Assembly: GCA_034359265.1 (NCBI GenBank)
Contig: CP136896.1
Span: 11,253,501 to 11,317,500, forward strand
Direction: 5' to 3'
Source of the DNA: Canna indica
Lineage: Eukaryota > Streptophyta > Magnoliopsida > Zingiberales > Cannaceae
DNA: 64,000 nt
The notes under the pieces were generated by a model. That model saw only the letters and a program-made list of their open reading frames with translations. It searched no databases and had not been told where the DNA came from. Positions within the stretch are counted from its first letter, which is position 1. Each line of letters starts with the position of its first letter. Positions 43,501 through 55,536 of this stretch are shown piece after piece. The translations under genes and the position numbers were made by a program.

Positions 43501-45761
43501 CCCTCACTCCCATGACAAACATGATTTCATAAATATGAGCATCTATAGCAATATGGAATGCTAATATTAGCTTCTCAAGTGAAGCTAGAAATTCACTTTA
43601 TCTTGAGGATATAGGAAGTTTGATATTAGAGTAGCACAATGGAAGCTTGAATTTCTCAATATCGGAGGACGGGATTTCTTAGAGGCAATTTTTCTTAAAG
43701 AGTGCTTACCAATCTGGGGTGGGTTAGTTGAATTCATACACTATTCAAAGAAGTCAAGGTAAGAAATGTTATGAGCTGATTTAAATTAACTAGCTGTTTC
43801 TGGTAGTATTGTTTATACATCGGGTTATTTTGGAGAATTTGGCATTGAAATGGGAATTGATAAGATATCACTAGAGAAGTTTTAGGGCAATGTTTCACAA
43901 TTCTTTATAAATCCCATATCATTCCTTGAAGCACTTCTCCCCTTTGTGGTATGTAGAAAGGTATTATAGAAGGGGAAATGCACAACAAGGATTCAGATAG
44001 GGATCCTCACTGCTTCAACTTCTTTTTTATTGGTCTAGAACTTGATTGCTGATTCATTAGCATGTCTTCATCAACAATATGAAATCCTTATCTAAAGAAT
44101 ATATGCACTTGCTCTCCGTTTGACCAACATCACCGTCATGCATTTTATTTCTTCACGGATATGCTTGTCAAGACTCATTTAATTGTATTAGTTGGGTACA
44201 TCTTTAGATTAATCCTGTCATGTCCAACTTTTGACACATCTTTGGGAATTTTGTTATTGGTCATGTTTGGATTTGATTAAAAAATCATTGAGGAGATGTC
44301 TTTTGCACAGCTTGATTTTCTCAATACTCAGGTGGAGATTGTCCAGACATATTAGTTCCACTGATCGCAAACCTTTAAATGATGGGTGTTACCTTGTATG
44401 GAGACTGTTCTCGCTATCTGTACGTAGCTGATTGTACTCGGACAAGTCTTCATATTGGTGATCTTTTTTGGACTATTCATGATTAACTTATGATTGAAAG
44501 GAACCAGGAAAATATCAAGCATTTCTGAAATGAATAGATTGTTTTTCAGAAAAATGCAAGGTGTACAGGATAATAACTCAAGGATATAAGTGGAATGTGG
44601 ATCCGGTATAAAAGAAGAGTTACAGTCTGATAAAGTACCATTTGTCTTCTAATCAACTATGTAACGTGATAACTATTGAAATTGTGGAATTGAAGTCAGC
44701 TTCATGCTGATCATTTTTTTTCTTGTCAACCTCTGTTGCAGAAATATAGTAATATATGTCTCTCAATGTATCTAATTTGTCTTCAATATTTCAAAAAATT
44801 GTTTAGTGTGTGCTATGTGCTAGTTGTTGACTTGTTTCTGTACTACATTTTTTTAAAAGCAGTAGGGTGGCCTGTATCGTCTGTGTGTGCAAATATGCTA
44901 CAAGGAAGCAACATTAGTCCCTTTTATTATTGCCTTTTTTCTCTTCATATGATCTTTGAGTTGTCAATGTGGCTATTTTTGTCATTTATACATCTAGCAA
45001 ACATAACCCTCATCTATCAACTAACTACCAACTGTAATTCCTGTTTGAAGACTATCCAAAATGACAGTGACATTTTTACCATTTCTGTTTGTACTATGAC
45101 CAGTCTTTCTTTGTTCCATCACGATTTTAGTATTTGACTCCTGTCTAGGTATATTTCTATCTTTTTGTTTAGGTTAGGAATAAATTCAGTCATTCTTGCT
45201 GATATCCATCTCAATGGAATAGTACATTATTTGATAAGTTAGGACTTTCAGAATTGAACACTTACCTTTTTTTAATTGGTCACACTTGTCCTCTTTTCTA
45301 TCCAATTGTTGATCTCTTTTCATGCTTTGACAAAATAAAATATTTCTTAAGATTCCATTGTATGTCTCTGAAAGTGTTGGTGTTTGACATTCTAAGATAG
45401 TTGCTTGTCTAAAACAGCATCTTGTTAGTCATATTCATTATAGATGCCATTGAGTAGAAAGAACTTGAGTCTTAGGCAGTCAATCTTTTTATAATACAAT
45501 GTTCCTTTATTTTTAAACATAACAATGGTCTCACTGAAGATATATTTTTCTGCAGGTTTTGGGTTCTCTATAGAGCTAAGCAAGATGGTCCAGTTGTCTT
45601 GGTAGATTTCTTTTCTTGGAATATAATCCTATGAGATGATGGCTTGCCTTCTTCATTATCTCAATATATTTCTTGTGGTACAAATGCAATATTTATAGGG
45701 TTGGCGTCATCCTTGGGAAGGATATGGTGACCATTCTCATGATGATGGGCATGAACACTGA
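40546..45761 (+). CDS. NDUFB2: NADH dehydrogenase (complex I) beta subunit 2-like protein
   Basis: Exons 40546-40658, 45556-45601 and 45699-45761 join in frame (TG|G, Trp) with GT-AG introns to give 73 residues. The protein starts MGGGSGGHGGGTTYKGFTIH and has QPKRWHVVTGKGLCAVMW, then FWVLYRAKQDGPVVLGWRHP and WEGYGDHSHDDGHEH. This matches the small plant homologue of the NDUFB2 (AGGG) subunit, an accessory single-pass inner-membrane part of mitochondrial complex I. The His-rich C-terminus is typical. The start codon is the first ATG after a purine-rich leader. The first intron is 4.9 kb and holds a hAT element. Confidence 0.93.
41778..42608 (-). mobile_element. hAT-type element, CATGGTTTAAAAT family, copy 2
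   Basis: The exact 8-bp duplication ATATCATA lies at 41770-41777 and 42609-42616, and the ends are inverted CATGGTTTAAAAT. The interior is the reverse of the copy at 4481-5206, including the inner palindrome and the TTTATATAGC/GGGGGCT segment. It is inserted in intron 1 of the complex I subunit gene. Confidence 0.92.
42617..45555. other. Intron of the complex I subunit gene
   Basis: AT-rich sequence with no convincing coding frame. Repeated GGAGATTATGGA and GACAAGTTTGACTAGTC words near 42950-43100 may be part of a degraded repeat. The 133-codon frame at 44736-45137 is hydrophobic but has no recognised match, and I do not call it a gene. Confidence 0.5.
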
Positions 45762-46098
45762 GGTATACTAGTGCAAGTAATGCCTTTGTTCATCTAGCAT
45801 TTCCCATTTTATCTGGATATGTTTCAAACTCTTGTTCGTACTTCTTGTCTCTTCTTGCACATTACTAGGAAAATGTTGACATGCATTTAATAAGAAGCAT
45901 AAACATTGTTGGTAGTTGCATTTTTTGTCGGAAACTTGGTGCTAGCGGCTTAACAAAGTAGAGAAAGCCTTGTCCAAAGAAAATGACATGTTCTTTTCAC
46001 ATAAACATGATTTAATGCAGCTTATCTTACAGAATTTGCATATTTTTGTGATGCAATTTGATCAAGCATTATGTGCCCTCGTGACATTCATATATTCC

Positions 46099-46665
46099 CT
46101 TGTTTGGTTGCAACTTGTTGAGGAATAGATAATGAATAGTATTCTCCATGGATGGAAAATACTATTCTTTATTTCAACCAAGGAATACTATTCTCCATAG
46201 ACATTTTCCAATATTGTCATTCAATATTCATAGTATTGCATAAGAATATAAAAATTAAATTATTAAATTAATTTCAATAATTACATATCTTAAATAAATA
46301 ATCATCATATTATTATTAAATATTATTTTAATTATCATTTTATATAGATTCAATTACTTTTTATGAAAAAAAAATAAAAACTAATTTTTATTATTTTAAA
46401 ATTAATAAATTATTTCATTAATATATATTTTTATTATATTGTTATTAATTAAGATAAATTAAATACAATTTATTTTATTTTTATAAGGGTATTTTAGTTA
46501 TTTTTCTCTCAATTCCTTGTGTATTCCTTATGCTAAGCAAGTAAAGTAATATTATTCCTTGTCTATTCCTAATGTCAATCAAACAAAGTAATATTATTCT
46601 TTATTTATTTCATTCCTTATCTATTCATATTTCTTATGGTTTCACTCCATCCAACCAAACACACC
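46099..46665. mobile_element. Possible Tourist-like MITE
   Basis: The left end has CTTGTTTGGTTGCAAC and the right end CCAACCAAACACACCC followed by TTA. The interior is AT-rich with paired GGAATA/TATTCC words. The left flank lacks a clear matching TTA, so this is tentative. Confidence 0.5.
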
Positions 46666-46696
46666 CTTAGACTTTGCTAACTCTTGTTGCTGATAC

Positions 46697-48068
46697 CACG
46701 GTATTAAATACCGTACCGTACTGGCGATACGTACCGAAAATTTGGGTTTTCGATATTCGGTACACTCGATACTGATTGGTATCGGGTGTACCGATAAATA
46801 CTTGCATACTGCCCAGTATTTTATAATACCGCCCATACCATGCTGTCACGGGCCAATTGTTTTGTGCGGAAGAACCCGTGCGGCACCCTTGCATCCCATG
46901 CAAGGGATAAGCCTACTGTCGCGAATGGGCTTCCCGACTTAACATCGCGGGGCATGCGTTAAGGGACGTACCAACCTCGAGCGCCATATTCGCGTCCCCA
47001 TAAGACCATGTTAGCTGAATGTTATTGAAGGCGTAAAGTAAAACATATATAGGACTATGGACACAAGAAAGCATAAAATCGGGTGTAGGATGAGCTCCGC
47101 AAATTGTGAAGATTGAGTGACCACACGCCCATATGGGCAGCCCGTTCATCTCCGCCCAAGGCAACCACTCTGTTTCCCAACGCTCTCCTACATTATACAT
47201 GAGACCCCTAACCCCCAAGTGCCACCCCCAAGGTTCCCAAAAGCACGAGGAGCTTGATAAAATCGTGGCCAGCCGAGATGGTAATTTTCCATTACCACAG
47301 CCATGCAGAATGCAGGATACTGCTCCTCTTATTTGCAGCGCATCGTTCTCGCTCCACTAAACGTCCGTTGCTCTGCTCGCGCTTGCAGTATCGTTTGCCC
47401 AGCCATGGCTAGAGAAACGGAGCTGTTTTGCCTAGTTTGCCTAGCCACGGGCTGAAATGCGCACCAAGCATCGAATGACCTCGAAATGCATCAACTCGTA
47501 CTATGGGACCTCGGGGGTCGCACAAGGGTTATTACAAGACCCTTACGAACTATAAAGAAAACCAAAATTACATTGACTCGAAAACATATTTACAAACATG
47601 TACGGAACATTCCGCCATTATTCGTCGTTGCTCGGGCACCAAGCATCGAATGACCTCGAAATGCATAGTTTGCCTAGACACGGGCTGAAATGCGCACCAA
47701 GCATCGAATGACCTCGAAATGCATCTAACTCATACCGTGGGACCCCGGGGGTCGCACAAGGGTTTTTACAAGACCCTTATGAACTATAAAGAAAGCCAAA
47801 ATTACATCGATTCAAAAACATATTTACAAATGTGTAGGGAATATTCCGCCATGATTCGTCGTTGCTCGGGCAAATCAAAAAGTCCCTAACAGTGTCGTAC
47901 CGTACCTGGTACTAGACAGTACCGCCCGGTATGGGATGCACAAATGGTGCTCTGCAACATGCTCTGCACCATACTGATACAAATGGTATTGGGCCGTACC
48001 GAGTGTTGGTGCAGTTCGGTGCCGGTACCATTCAAACACCAGTATTGGTACCGAAATTTTGAACCTTG
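46697..48068. mobile_element. hAT-type element, divergent GGTACCG family, with insertion
   Basis: The exact 8-bp duplication GCTGATAC lies at 46689-46696 and 48069-48076. The ends are CACGGTATTAAA and the complement of CAAGGTTCAAAA. Subterminal GGTACCG and CCGTACC words resemble the copies at 4481 and 41778. The middle (about 46843-47891) starts TGTCACGGGCC and ends CCCTAACA and looks like an inserted LTR-type sequence, but matching 5-bp flanks were not found. Confidence 0.82.
47434..47876. repeat. Two tandem copies of a 233-bp unit
   Basis: Both copies begin AGTTTGCCTAG and include CACGGGCTGAAATGCGCACC, GGGGGTCGCACAAGGG and ATTCGTCGTTGCTCGGGC. The second is slightly shorter. They are in the LTR-like insertion of the hAT element. 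Confidence 0.8.
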
Positions 48069-48690
48069 GCTGATACTATTGAGAGAGACCATGATTTGCG
48101 CAAAACTATAAATTTGGTGTATTATCCTTATAAACAACTGAATCCATGATAAGAATATGCATATTGGACAAGATTGAGTTAGGAAAAACAACTGGAAAGC
48201 AGATAGAAAGAGGGCTCTATCACATATTCCTCCCAAGCATCTCTTCCCCCATCAGGGAAAACTTGTGGATAATGTTCTACCCAAATCTCCCTGTGCCAGG
48301 TTCAGATGAAGTCAAACTGTAGGTTTGCCTCAGTATGCAGAAGTCACAATTTTAGTCCAGAATAAGATGAAGGTATAAATGAAGACGCTCACTATGAACT
48401 GTGTCAATCACTCAATCCAAAAGAGAACCTGGCTGTGCACTAGATACACCATCCTTGATATTAGTGAGAGAAGACATGATTTTTCTTCAATAGGAAGACC
48501 TCCTTGTTAAAGCATAGCCACACCAAGATTTCATGGTTGCAAAGTCCTCATGAGAGTTTATCATGACCAGCTATATGGAATAAGCGGGATCTGGATGCCA
48601 CAATGGTTGTAGAAATTCATTCAACATCCTGTAGAAGCTTCTGATCTACTGGATCAGTTAAGAAAGTTATATGTTGACTGAGTGGCTAAG

Positions 48691-49566
48691 GGTCTTTTTG
48701 GAGCGAAATCAAGTCCGAAAAGTTTTTATGATTTCAATTTCACCGAAACCAAAACTGCTTATGAAAACGTGTTTGCAACCGTGTTTTCATGAAACTAAAT
48801 CGAAATCAGGTTTCAAAGAAACCAATTTTTCTTAATAAAAATGAAAACACCAAAATGTTGTTTTCTGTGGTTCCGAGACTGTCGGTTTCATTATCAAAAT
48901 ACAGTGACAACTTTGTAATTATATTTTTTTTAAAAAATTAATTAAGTTAAAAATAAATCAAACTATATCTAATTTATATAATAAAAAAAAATCATTTCCA
49001 ACTCAAACCATTATCTTAAATTGACAAATTAATTAAACAAATTTATATCTAATTGACTCAAACCTAAATTTTAAAATAACTCAATTTTCTTAAAGTCAAT
49101 CTATTTATAATTTAATCAAAACTAATTTTAGACCATTGGAGTTATTTTTTTGAAATTTTATAATAATTATTAATTAATTTTATATCTAGTTGAACAAAAA
49201 AATTAAATTATCAATAATTTAATTAGTTAAATCTTACAAATATTTTATAACCATATTAGCAAACATTTAATTTTGTAAACTAACTACAAATACAATATGC
49301 GACTTTCTTCTACAACCATATTAAGTTTTATGAACCGTTTCAAAATTAGTTTACTATTTAATCAAAAATCAAATTACTACTAAAATTGTTCAAGGAAAAT
49401 TAATATTATTTTTTATAATCAAATTAATATTATTAGTTAAAACTGATGTTGTTTTCATTAACCAAATGTGTTTTCGAACTAGAAACCAAAATCAAGTTTT
49501 CGAAACCAACTTTTCAATTTCAGTGAAACCAAACCACAAAATAGTTTTCGCTAACCAAACAGTACC
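48691..49566. mobile_element. PIF/Harbinger-like MITE
   Basis: TAA flanks both ends (48688-48690 and 49567-49569). The left end is GGGTCTTTTTGG and the right end the complement of GGTACTGTTTGG. Inner words such as TTTCACCGAAACC (left) and TCAGTGAAACC (right) are partly inverted copies. The interior is AT-rich. Confidence 0.65.
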
Positions 49567-49569
49567 TAA

Positions 49570-52500
49570 AGTTCTCTTAGAAGGGTAGAGACTAAGTAGT
49601 ATGGTATCGAGTAGGAGAGGCCTATTTTGATGGAACAGAATTGTAGGAGATGATGTAAATGGAGATAAGTTGGTTCTGGTGTCAGTCAAGGATGCTTATC
49701 ATTTTCTAGTCGTTTTTGCTAGGGCTATCTGTTGCTACTCAATATAGTTCATTTTAGTCTCTTCACCGTGTTTTTATGTTTTTTCTTCTTTTTTGGATGA
49801 TATGTTTACACTTAACGGTAGTTTTTGTAGAATACTTTTATGCTCCAGATATCAATGTTAATTAAAATCATAATGAAAACATCTTCTCGTTTATGTTTGC
49901 ACATTTTCATGAAGCAGGATTGTACTGAAAAAACAAATTTGCATACTGAACCATGAATTGTATCATGCAAGAGTATAGTTTTTAGTGTTACATGCAACAA
50001 TATAAATTATATGCTTGATGAATCAGGATTGTACTGGAAAAACTAATTACACAATGAACCAAAGTTTAAAAACCAAACTGGTCCACCCCTAAATGATGTT
50101 TTAATAGAAAAAAAGCATGTTTTTTAATTTTTTTTTTTTTTGAGGATATGATGTACTTATTGATCCCATTTTGATAATTTTGAATTTTTTATTCCTTAAT
50201 AAGCTAATTATACAATCTTGATGTCTTCAATATGTAATCTCTTAATAAAAATTAATTATCTTGCTTTGAGAAATAAAACAAGATATATTTTTTTAAAAAA
50301 TAATATCTTATTATCAATTTGGTTGGCTCGAGTGATTTGGTATGTAGACTAAACCATTTGCCCACTAGTTTGGGGGTTTGCTTTGGTTTTTAAAACGTTG
50401 CATTAAACCATGAACTGTATGGCGCAAGGGTTTAGTTTGTGATTGGTATTTTCAACATTATAAATTATTTGTTTCAACTTTGTTGGCTTGTCTTGATCCA
50501 TTTCAATTTTAGGATACTGGTACAATTTTATTAGTTAATTGAATTAGTCCTTTTGGTAATAACTTGCATGCGGCTATGCTGACTAATACTTAGAATAATA
50601 TATTTGGTATTTGATGTACGTTGCAATTTCATGCCATGCAGACATCTCATTAGGATCTGGATTGCTGATGGCTTCCAGCTGTTTTATCTACTGAAGTGTG
50701 AAGCAAATAATGTTGGCATATGACAAGTAGCACATGTAAAGACCTTTACCATGTCTCCCGTTACGTATATTGCCAATGTAATGTCAAATTGCAACTTGAT
50801 TTTCCACATTCAGCTTGTGCTTCCTGCTATAAGACATTGTTTTATTATTGTAGTTTTGAATTTGGTTAGATAACTATGGTTCTACCTTTTGCCATGTGGA
50901 TATATTATTATGATCTCCAGATCTACCATTAAGCATGCGGGGTTCATATTATATGTGTTTTGTCATTTGCTGACGAAGATCTCATCTGGTTTTCGAAAAC
51001 TAGTATAAGGTGTGCACGCGGAAGCGGCTAAAGTGGTAACCGTTTTGGGGATTAAAAAAGTTCCTCTGAAAGCCTCCAACATCTAGGCCTCGTTTGCTTC
51101 GATGGATTAAGGAGGTAAGCAAAGTAGGATTATGAGGTGATGTGATTAAAGTAGAGTTATGAGGTGGAAATGAGTTCCCTTATTTTTGTTTGGAGGGAGT
51201 ATTTTTTGTATCTGTTAGTGTGGCAGAAAAAGTTTATCCAACGAATATCCGAATGGTTAAAACCTTTGATTCAACGTTTGCTAAAACATTATGATTGGCT
51301 TCCAGTCCTGAATACAATTCGTATTACACACGGAAGTTTGTTTGTCAACAACTAGTCAAATATGATTAAACTAGTTGTCATATCTAACTTAGGCTCTTTA
51401 GAAATAAAAATCGTATATCCATATTGTTCGATAAACGACTTAATTGCACTTACAGCGAACAAGTAAATTATTATTTTTTCTTTAAATAAAACCAAAATAA
51501 ATAATTAATAATTAAAGCTTCTTATTAGCCTATCAAGTATCAATCCATGGCCTACGCCTCCAGGTTGCAGGAAATATCTTTAGGCAGTAGGCACAATCAG
51601 AAGGTACTTTTAAGTTCTGGATAAACTACAGATCTTTGCTGCTATCCATTGCTTGAAAAAATGCCCTTAGCTCACTCAAGTGTGCATTTGCCGCAAAAGG
51701 TTATTCCAACTACCTGAATTGAACAGTTTTTTTGTGCTTTGTACGAAAGCTGATGCTGACCTCAGATGTCACTATTATTCATTTTTCTATTTTATCCCGG
51801 ATTAAATCGGTCCAACCGTTTCGAAGCCCATACGGGATTAAAATACATCGATTTCAATCGTCAGGTCGAATATACTAATCTAACTTGCGCGAACCGAGAG
51901 CATGCAGGATAAAGCTAATTAAACTCTCTGCAAAACCAGATAAAGAGAACCACGGCTAATCCCACTTGAACCCCTGAATAAGGATCAATCACTCACACCC
52001 TTAATTAAAACCTTTTCTTGTTCCCTTTCCGTTATCTCCTACCACCTATAAAACCTTTTTAAATTGCCTTTCTGTTTGCGTTCTCCACACTAGCTTAATT
52101 ACGACCTAAAACCTTCTAATTTGCTTTCCGTGTGCACGATCACCTGCTCATTACATATAACCTTTTTAATAATAGCCTTAATTTCTTGCTTGCATGCAAT
52201 CTCTTCTAAGATCTCACACTCAACCCTCTTGACCCCCCGAAACAGATACAGACAAGGGGCTCCTGGCTCCTGGCTGGTGAGACCTCCTCAAGTCCCAGGT
52301 GAAGGACGAATAATAAATAATTGTGAACGAAACAAATAGGTGCTTGTGAGATTCGAGGAGAAGAACCTGTATCAGTAATAACCAGGTAGGCCTGCGCACA
52401 GCTAGCTAGATTAATACGTGGCTCCCACTATTAGATCTGCGCCCCTGCATCGAACTTGGACGAACTCGTGCGACATCGACCTACTTGGAACGGTGGGCTC

Positions 52501-52980
52501 CCCGGATAAGGCGCATAAGGCATGGGCTACGTACGTGTTTTGATTTCTCAACAGCTGCGACGTGGTCCTTGTGCATGTGCCGTCACGTTACACGCGTCCA
52601 AAGCTTTTACTGCTGCAAGATACCATCCGCCAGTACTGCTCTCCAATAATATGGTTTAGGTGTCATCGATGTGTTCGATGTAGTATATGGTAATGGGTGG
52701 GAGTGGGATTCATAAATCCTAAGTGCGTCGGCGGAGATCAATGATTGGAACCTAAAGTTATGGTACGGATTTCGACATGCTTATCCTCTTAGTCGATTCA
52801 AGATTCACAGCAGTCCTTGTTCTTTGAGTGCCACGCTAGCTGTGATTGCTGTTTGGCTGCGTAATCCCCGAATCTAACCCCTCTGAAATTTTTACTCATT
52901 ATTTAAAGAATCTGATAATTTTTATTTAAATATTTTGGGTATATTAATCTAAGATATTAGTAGGGATGTTTTTTATAAGA
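49570..52980. other. Intergenic stretch, no gene recognised
   Basis: The frames here are short and unmatched. A single Tourist-like end, GGCCTCGTTTGCTTCG, is near 51089 without a partner. The 52000-52500 part is GC-richer with CT-rich tracts, but no start codon leads into a recognisable protein. Confidence 0.45.
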
Positions 52981-53320
52981 AAAATTGTCAAATTTATCCC
53001 CGAAGTATTGAAAAATATGCAAATTTGCTCATCAACTATATTTTTGACCAAAATTGCTCTCGACATTATATAATTGGATCATTTTTGCTCTTTTCGTTAA
53101 CGAAAATTCCCGTCAGCAAACGAAATCTCACGTGACAAGTGTAGCTCGACCACATAAGATGACACGATGAAAAATGACATGTGATAATTATGTACTGACA
53201 AGGATAATTTTGGTCCAAAATATATTTAAGAAGCAAATTTGCATATATTTTCAATACTTTAGTGACAAATTTGCACATTTTTCAATACTTTAGAGGCAAA
53301 TTTGACCATTTTCCTTTGAA
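52981..53320. mobile_element. MITE copy 3 of the AAATTTGCC family
   Basis: The left arm AATTGTCAAATTTATCCCC and the right arm GGCAAATTTGACCATTTTCC are inverted, and TATTGAAAAATATGCAAATT recurs, as in the copies at 24103 and 25245. Confidence 0.7.
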
Positions 53321-53823
53321 TAAAATATATATGATGCCCGGACAACGTGTTTTATGTCCATTGCATGATTTCTGCAAGTTTGACTTTTACCTTAGAATTT
53401 AAACAAATACTTTATAAATTTTTTTGAGAAATATAAATTTTAAAGATGAAATAAAAATAATATTCAAAAAGATATATCTTGATTACTAAAATAAAAACTT
53501 GATTAAATTTAATTATTAGTAACTGGTCCGGCCCGACCCAAAAGTTCAGGGATAATCTCGTCCCAATTCAAAATCGAGATGAGATCAGGATAAAATCGCG
53601 ATGCTTCATATTCGGGACTGAGACTGGGACACATATTTGCGTCTCGACTCAAAATTGGGACGAGATCAAGACATATCAAATCTCGACCCACCTCGATCCG
53701 AACTCACCCCTACTATGTTGGTTGGTTTCTTATTACAATGACAAGTGACTAAAGCTGATAATGCATATCTTTGAGAAAATAATTCAGTTACAACACAAAG
53801 TATAATTGTCAAGCTTATATTTT
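53320..53823. repeat. Inverted copy of the 24501-25245 repeat
   Basis: Its complement follows the 24.5-25.2 kb repeat in order, from GATATATCTTTTTGAATATT to AAATATAAGCTTGACAAT. It contains a hAT-like GTCTCGACTC segment at about 53520-53712. Confidence 0.7.
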
Positions 53824-54711
53824 CTTTATTGCTTATGGAGTCAATAATTCGGAACAAAGACAAAACACCATGCACTCATATCTCTATTGCTTATGTGATT
53901 TTTGTTTGTATTAAAAATCATTTATAAGGAAGAGAAAAATTTGATTCATACCAAAGATGATTACGAAATATCAAAAATGAGTCAATGAAATCACGAAGCG
54001 TGCTTGCACATTGGTTAGTGAGAGAAGAGGTGAGGGAGTGGCGAGAGGCGATCGCCAATGGTGAATTTGACGAAGAGAAAGAGAACAAGGGAGATAGATG
54101 AATGAGCAAAGGATGAAAGTAAAAAAAAGATAACGGTGAAAGATATTTTTATTTAATTATATAAAATTTAATCAAAAATTATAGGAAGAATCACTTTTTA
54201 AAATATTTATCTCAGAACATCAGTCCATGCAATTTCATCTACTTATTTTTGTCATTATATTCTAAGATATGATTTTTTTTAATTAATTATTTGACTGGGG
54301 ATCAAGGACCATGATCATGTGATTCCGGCACAACCACACTGTATTGGATGAGACTGAGAGTCTGAGACCGCATTCTTAGAAATCGATTTGTTTAAACGTG
54401 GCCACGTGTCCTCCCCTATGTAGAGATGGATAATTGGCCGCATTGGCTCTTTTGGTAGCATGTCACCTTAATCCATCTTTTGCGCCGTACGTGCGCACCC
54501 TGGTTTACCTTTATTGAATTAACTAATTGATTAATCAATCTCAACAAACCACTCCTCCCTCCTCCCCTCTTTAAAATATGCCCTCCCTTCCTCTCCCTCT
54601 TTCCAAGTCGTGGAGAATTAGCTAAACGACAAAACAGAGAAATAGAACAAGAGAAGAAGACCTAAAGCAAAACTAGTAGCTAGCAAAGAAAGCGTACCAG
54701 GGCAAACAGAG
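53824..54711 (+). promoter_or_regulatory. Intergenic DNA and promoter/5' UTR of the DUF241 gene
   Basis: The CT-rich stretch around 54550-54610 and a TTTAAAATATG at about 54570, roughly 140 bases before the ATG, are the best promoter and leader candidates. The region before that is AT-rich without a gene. Confidence 0.4.
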
Positions 54712-55536
54712 ATGGTCTCCGGATTCCGCCGCTCCCACTCCTCGGCGAGCCAAAACTGTAGCTCAAGCCCCGCCTGGCGCCGCCGCAGCGAGCAGCCCCG
54801 CCACCTGCGCTCCTCCAGCCTCCCCTGCCGCTCCCACCCAGCTCTCTCCCACCTCCTCGAACAGATCCGCTCCTCCCCTGATCACGGCCATCGCTCTGGG
54901 CTCGACCGGATCGACCGCCTCCTCGCCGCCATCGACGACATCCTCCGCCTCTCCCAGGCCCAGGACACCCTCCGCCGCCGCCCCGACGTGGCCGACCGCC
55001 TCCTGGACGGCTTCCTCCGCCTCGTCGACGCCCACGGCTCCTTCCGCTCCGCCGTCGTCGCGCTCGGGCAGCACCACGTGGAGGCCCGCGCCGCGATCCG
55101 GCGCGGCGACCCCGCGCGGCTCGCCAACGCCGCCCGGTCCTACCGCCGCGCGGAGAAGGAGCTCGCCGGGCTGGCCTCGGGCATCAAGGATCTCTCCAGG
55201 CCTCCGCCCCCGATCACCGCGGGGCTCGGGGCGGACGAGGCCGAAGTCGTCGGGATCATGACGGAGGCGGTGGCGGCGGCGGCAGCCACGTCGACGGCGG
55301 TGTTCTCGGGGATCGCGACGGTGTCGGCGGCTGCGGCGGCCTCGATGTGCAAGGGCTCGTGGATGGTTTGGCCGATGAGGAAGCCATCGAAGAGGGGGAG
55401 AGAGGAAGCGGAGATGGCCGCGTTGGAGGAGTTGGAGGAGTCGATGGAGGGATTGGAGGAGGGAAGCGGGAGGCTGTTTAAGAGTCTGGTAAATATTAGA
55501 GTCTCGCTTCTCAACATTCTTACTCCCTCTTTGTAA
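54712..55536 (+). CDS. DUF241 / BYPASS1-related protein
   Basis: A single uninterrupted frame of 274 residues, as usual for this intronless plant family. The N-terminal part has the typical RSSSLPCRSHPALSHLLEQI. The middle contains LDRIDRLLAAIDDILRLSQA, DVADRLLDGFLRLVDAHGSF and, after a helical region, RSYRRAEKELAGLASGIKDL. The last third is Ala-rich and hydrophobic (GIMTEAVAAAAATSTAVFSG), then acidic and helical to the end. BPS1-type proteins affect a root-derived mobile signal in Arabidopsis; the function of this copy is unknown. The coding GC content is very high compared with the neighbouring AT-rich DNA. The reverse-strand frames are shadows. Confidence 0.92.
   Translation: MVSGFRRSHSSASQNCSSSPAWRRRSEQPRHLRSSSLPCRSHPALSHLLEQIRSSPDHGHRSGLDRIDRLLAAIDDILRLSQAQDTLRRRPDVADRLLDGFLRLVDAHGSFRSAVVALGQHHVEARAAIRRGDPARLANAARSYRRAEKELAGLASGIKDLSRPPPPITAGLGADEAEVVGIMTEAVAAAAATSTAVFSGIATVSAAAAASMCKGSWMVWPMRKPSKRGREEAEMAALEELEESMEGLEEGSGRLFKSLVNIRVSLLNILTPSL

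Noticed and set aside
44736..45137. 133-codon hydrophobic frame in the complex I gene intron
   Set aside because: T-rich sequence gives Phe/Leu/Tyr-rich translation by composition; no family match.
51083..51110. Isolated Tourist-like terminus GGCCTCGTTTGCTTCG
   Set aside because: No matching inverted end or TTA pair was found within a plausible distance.
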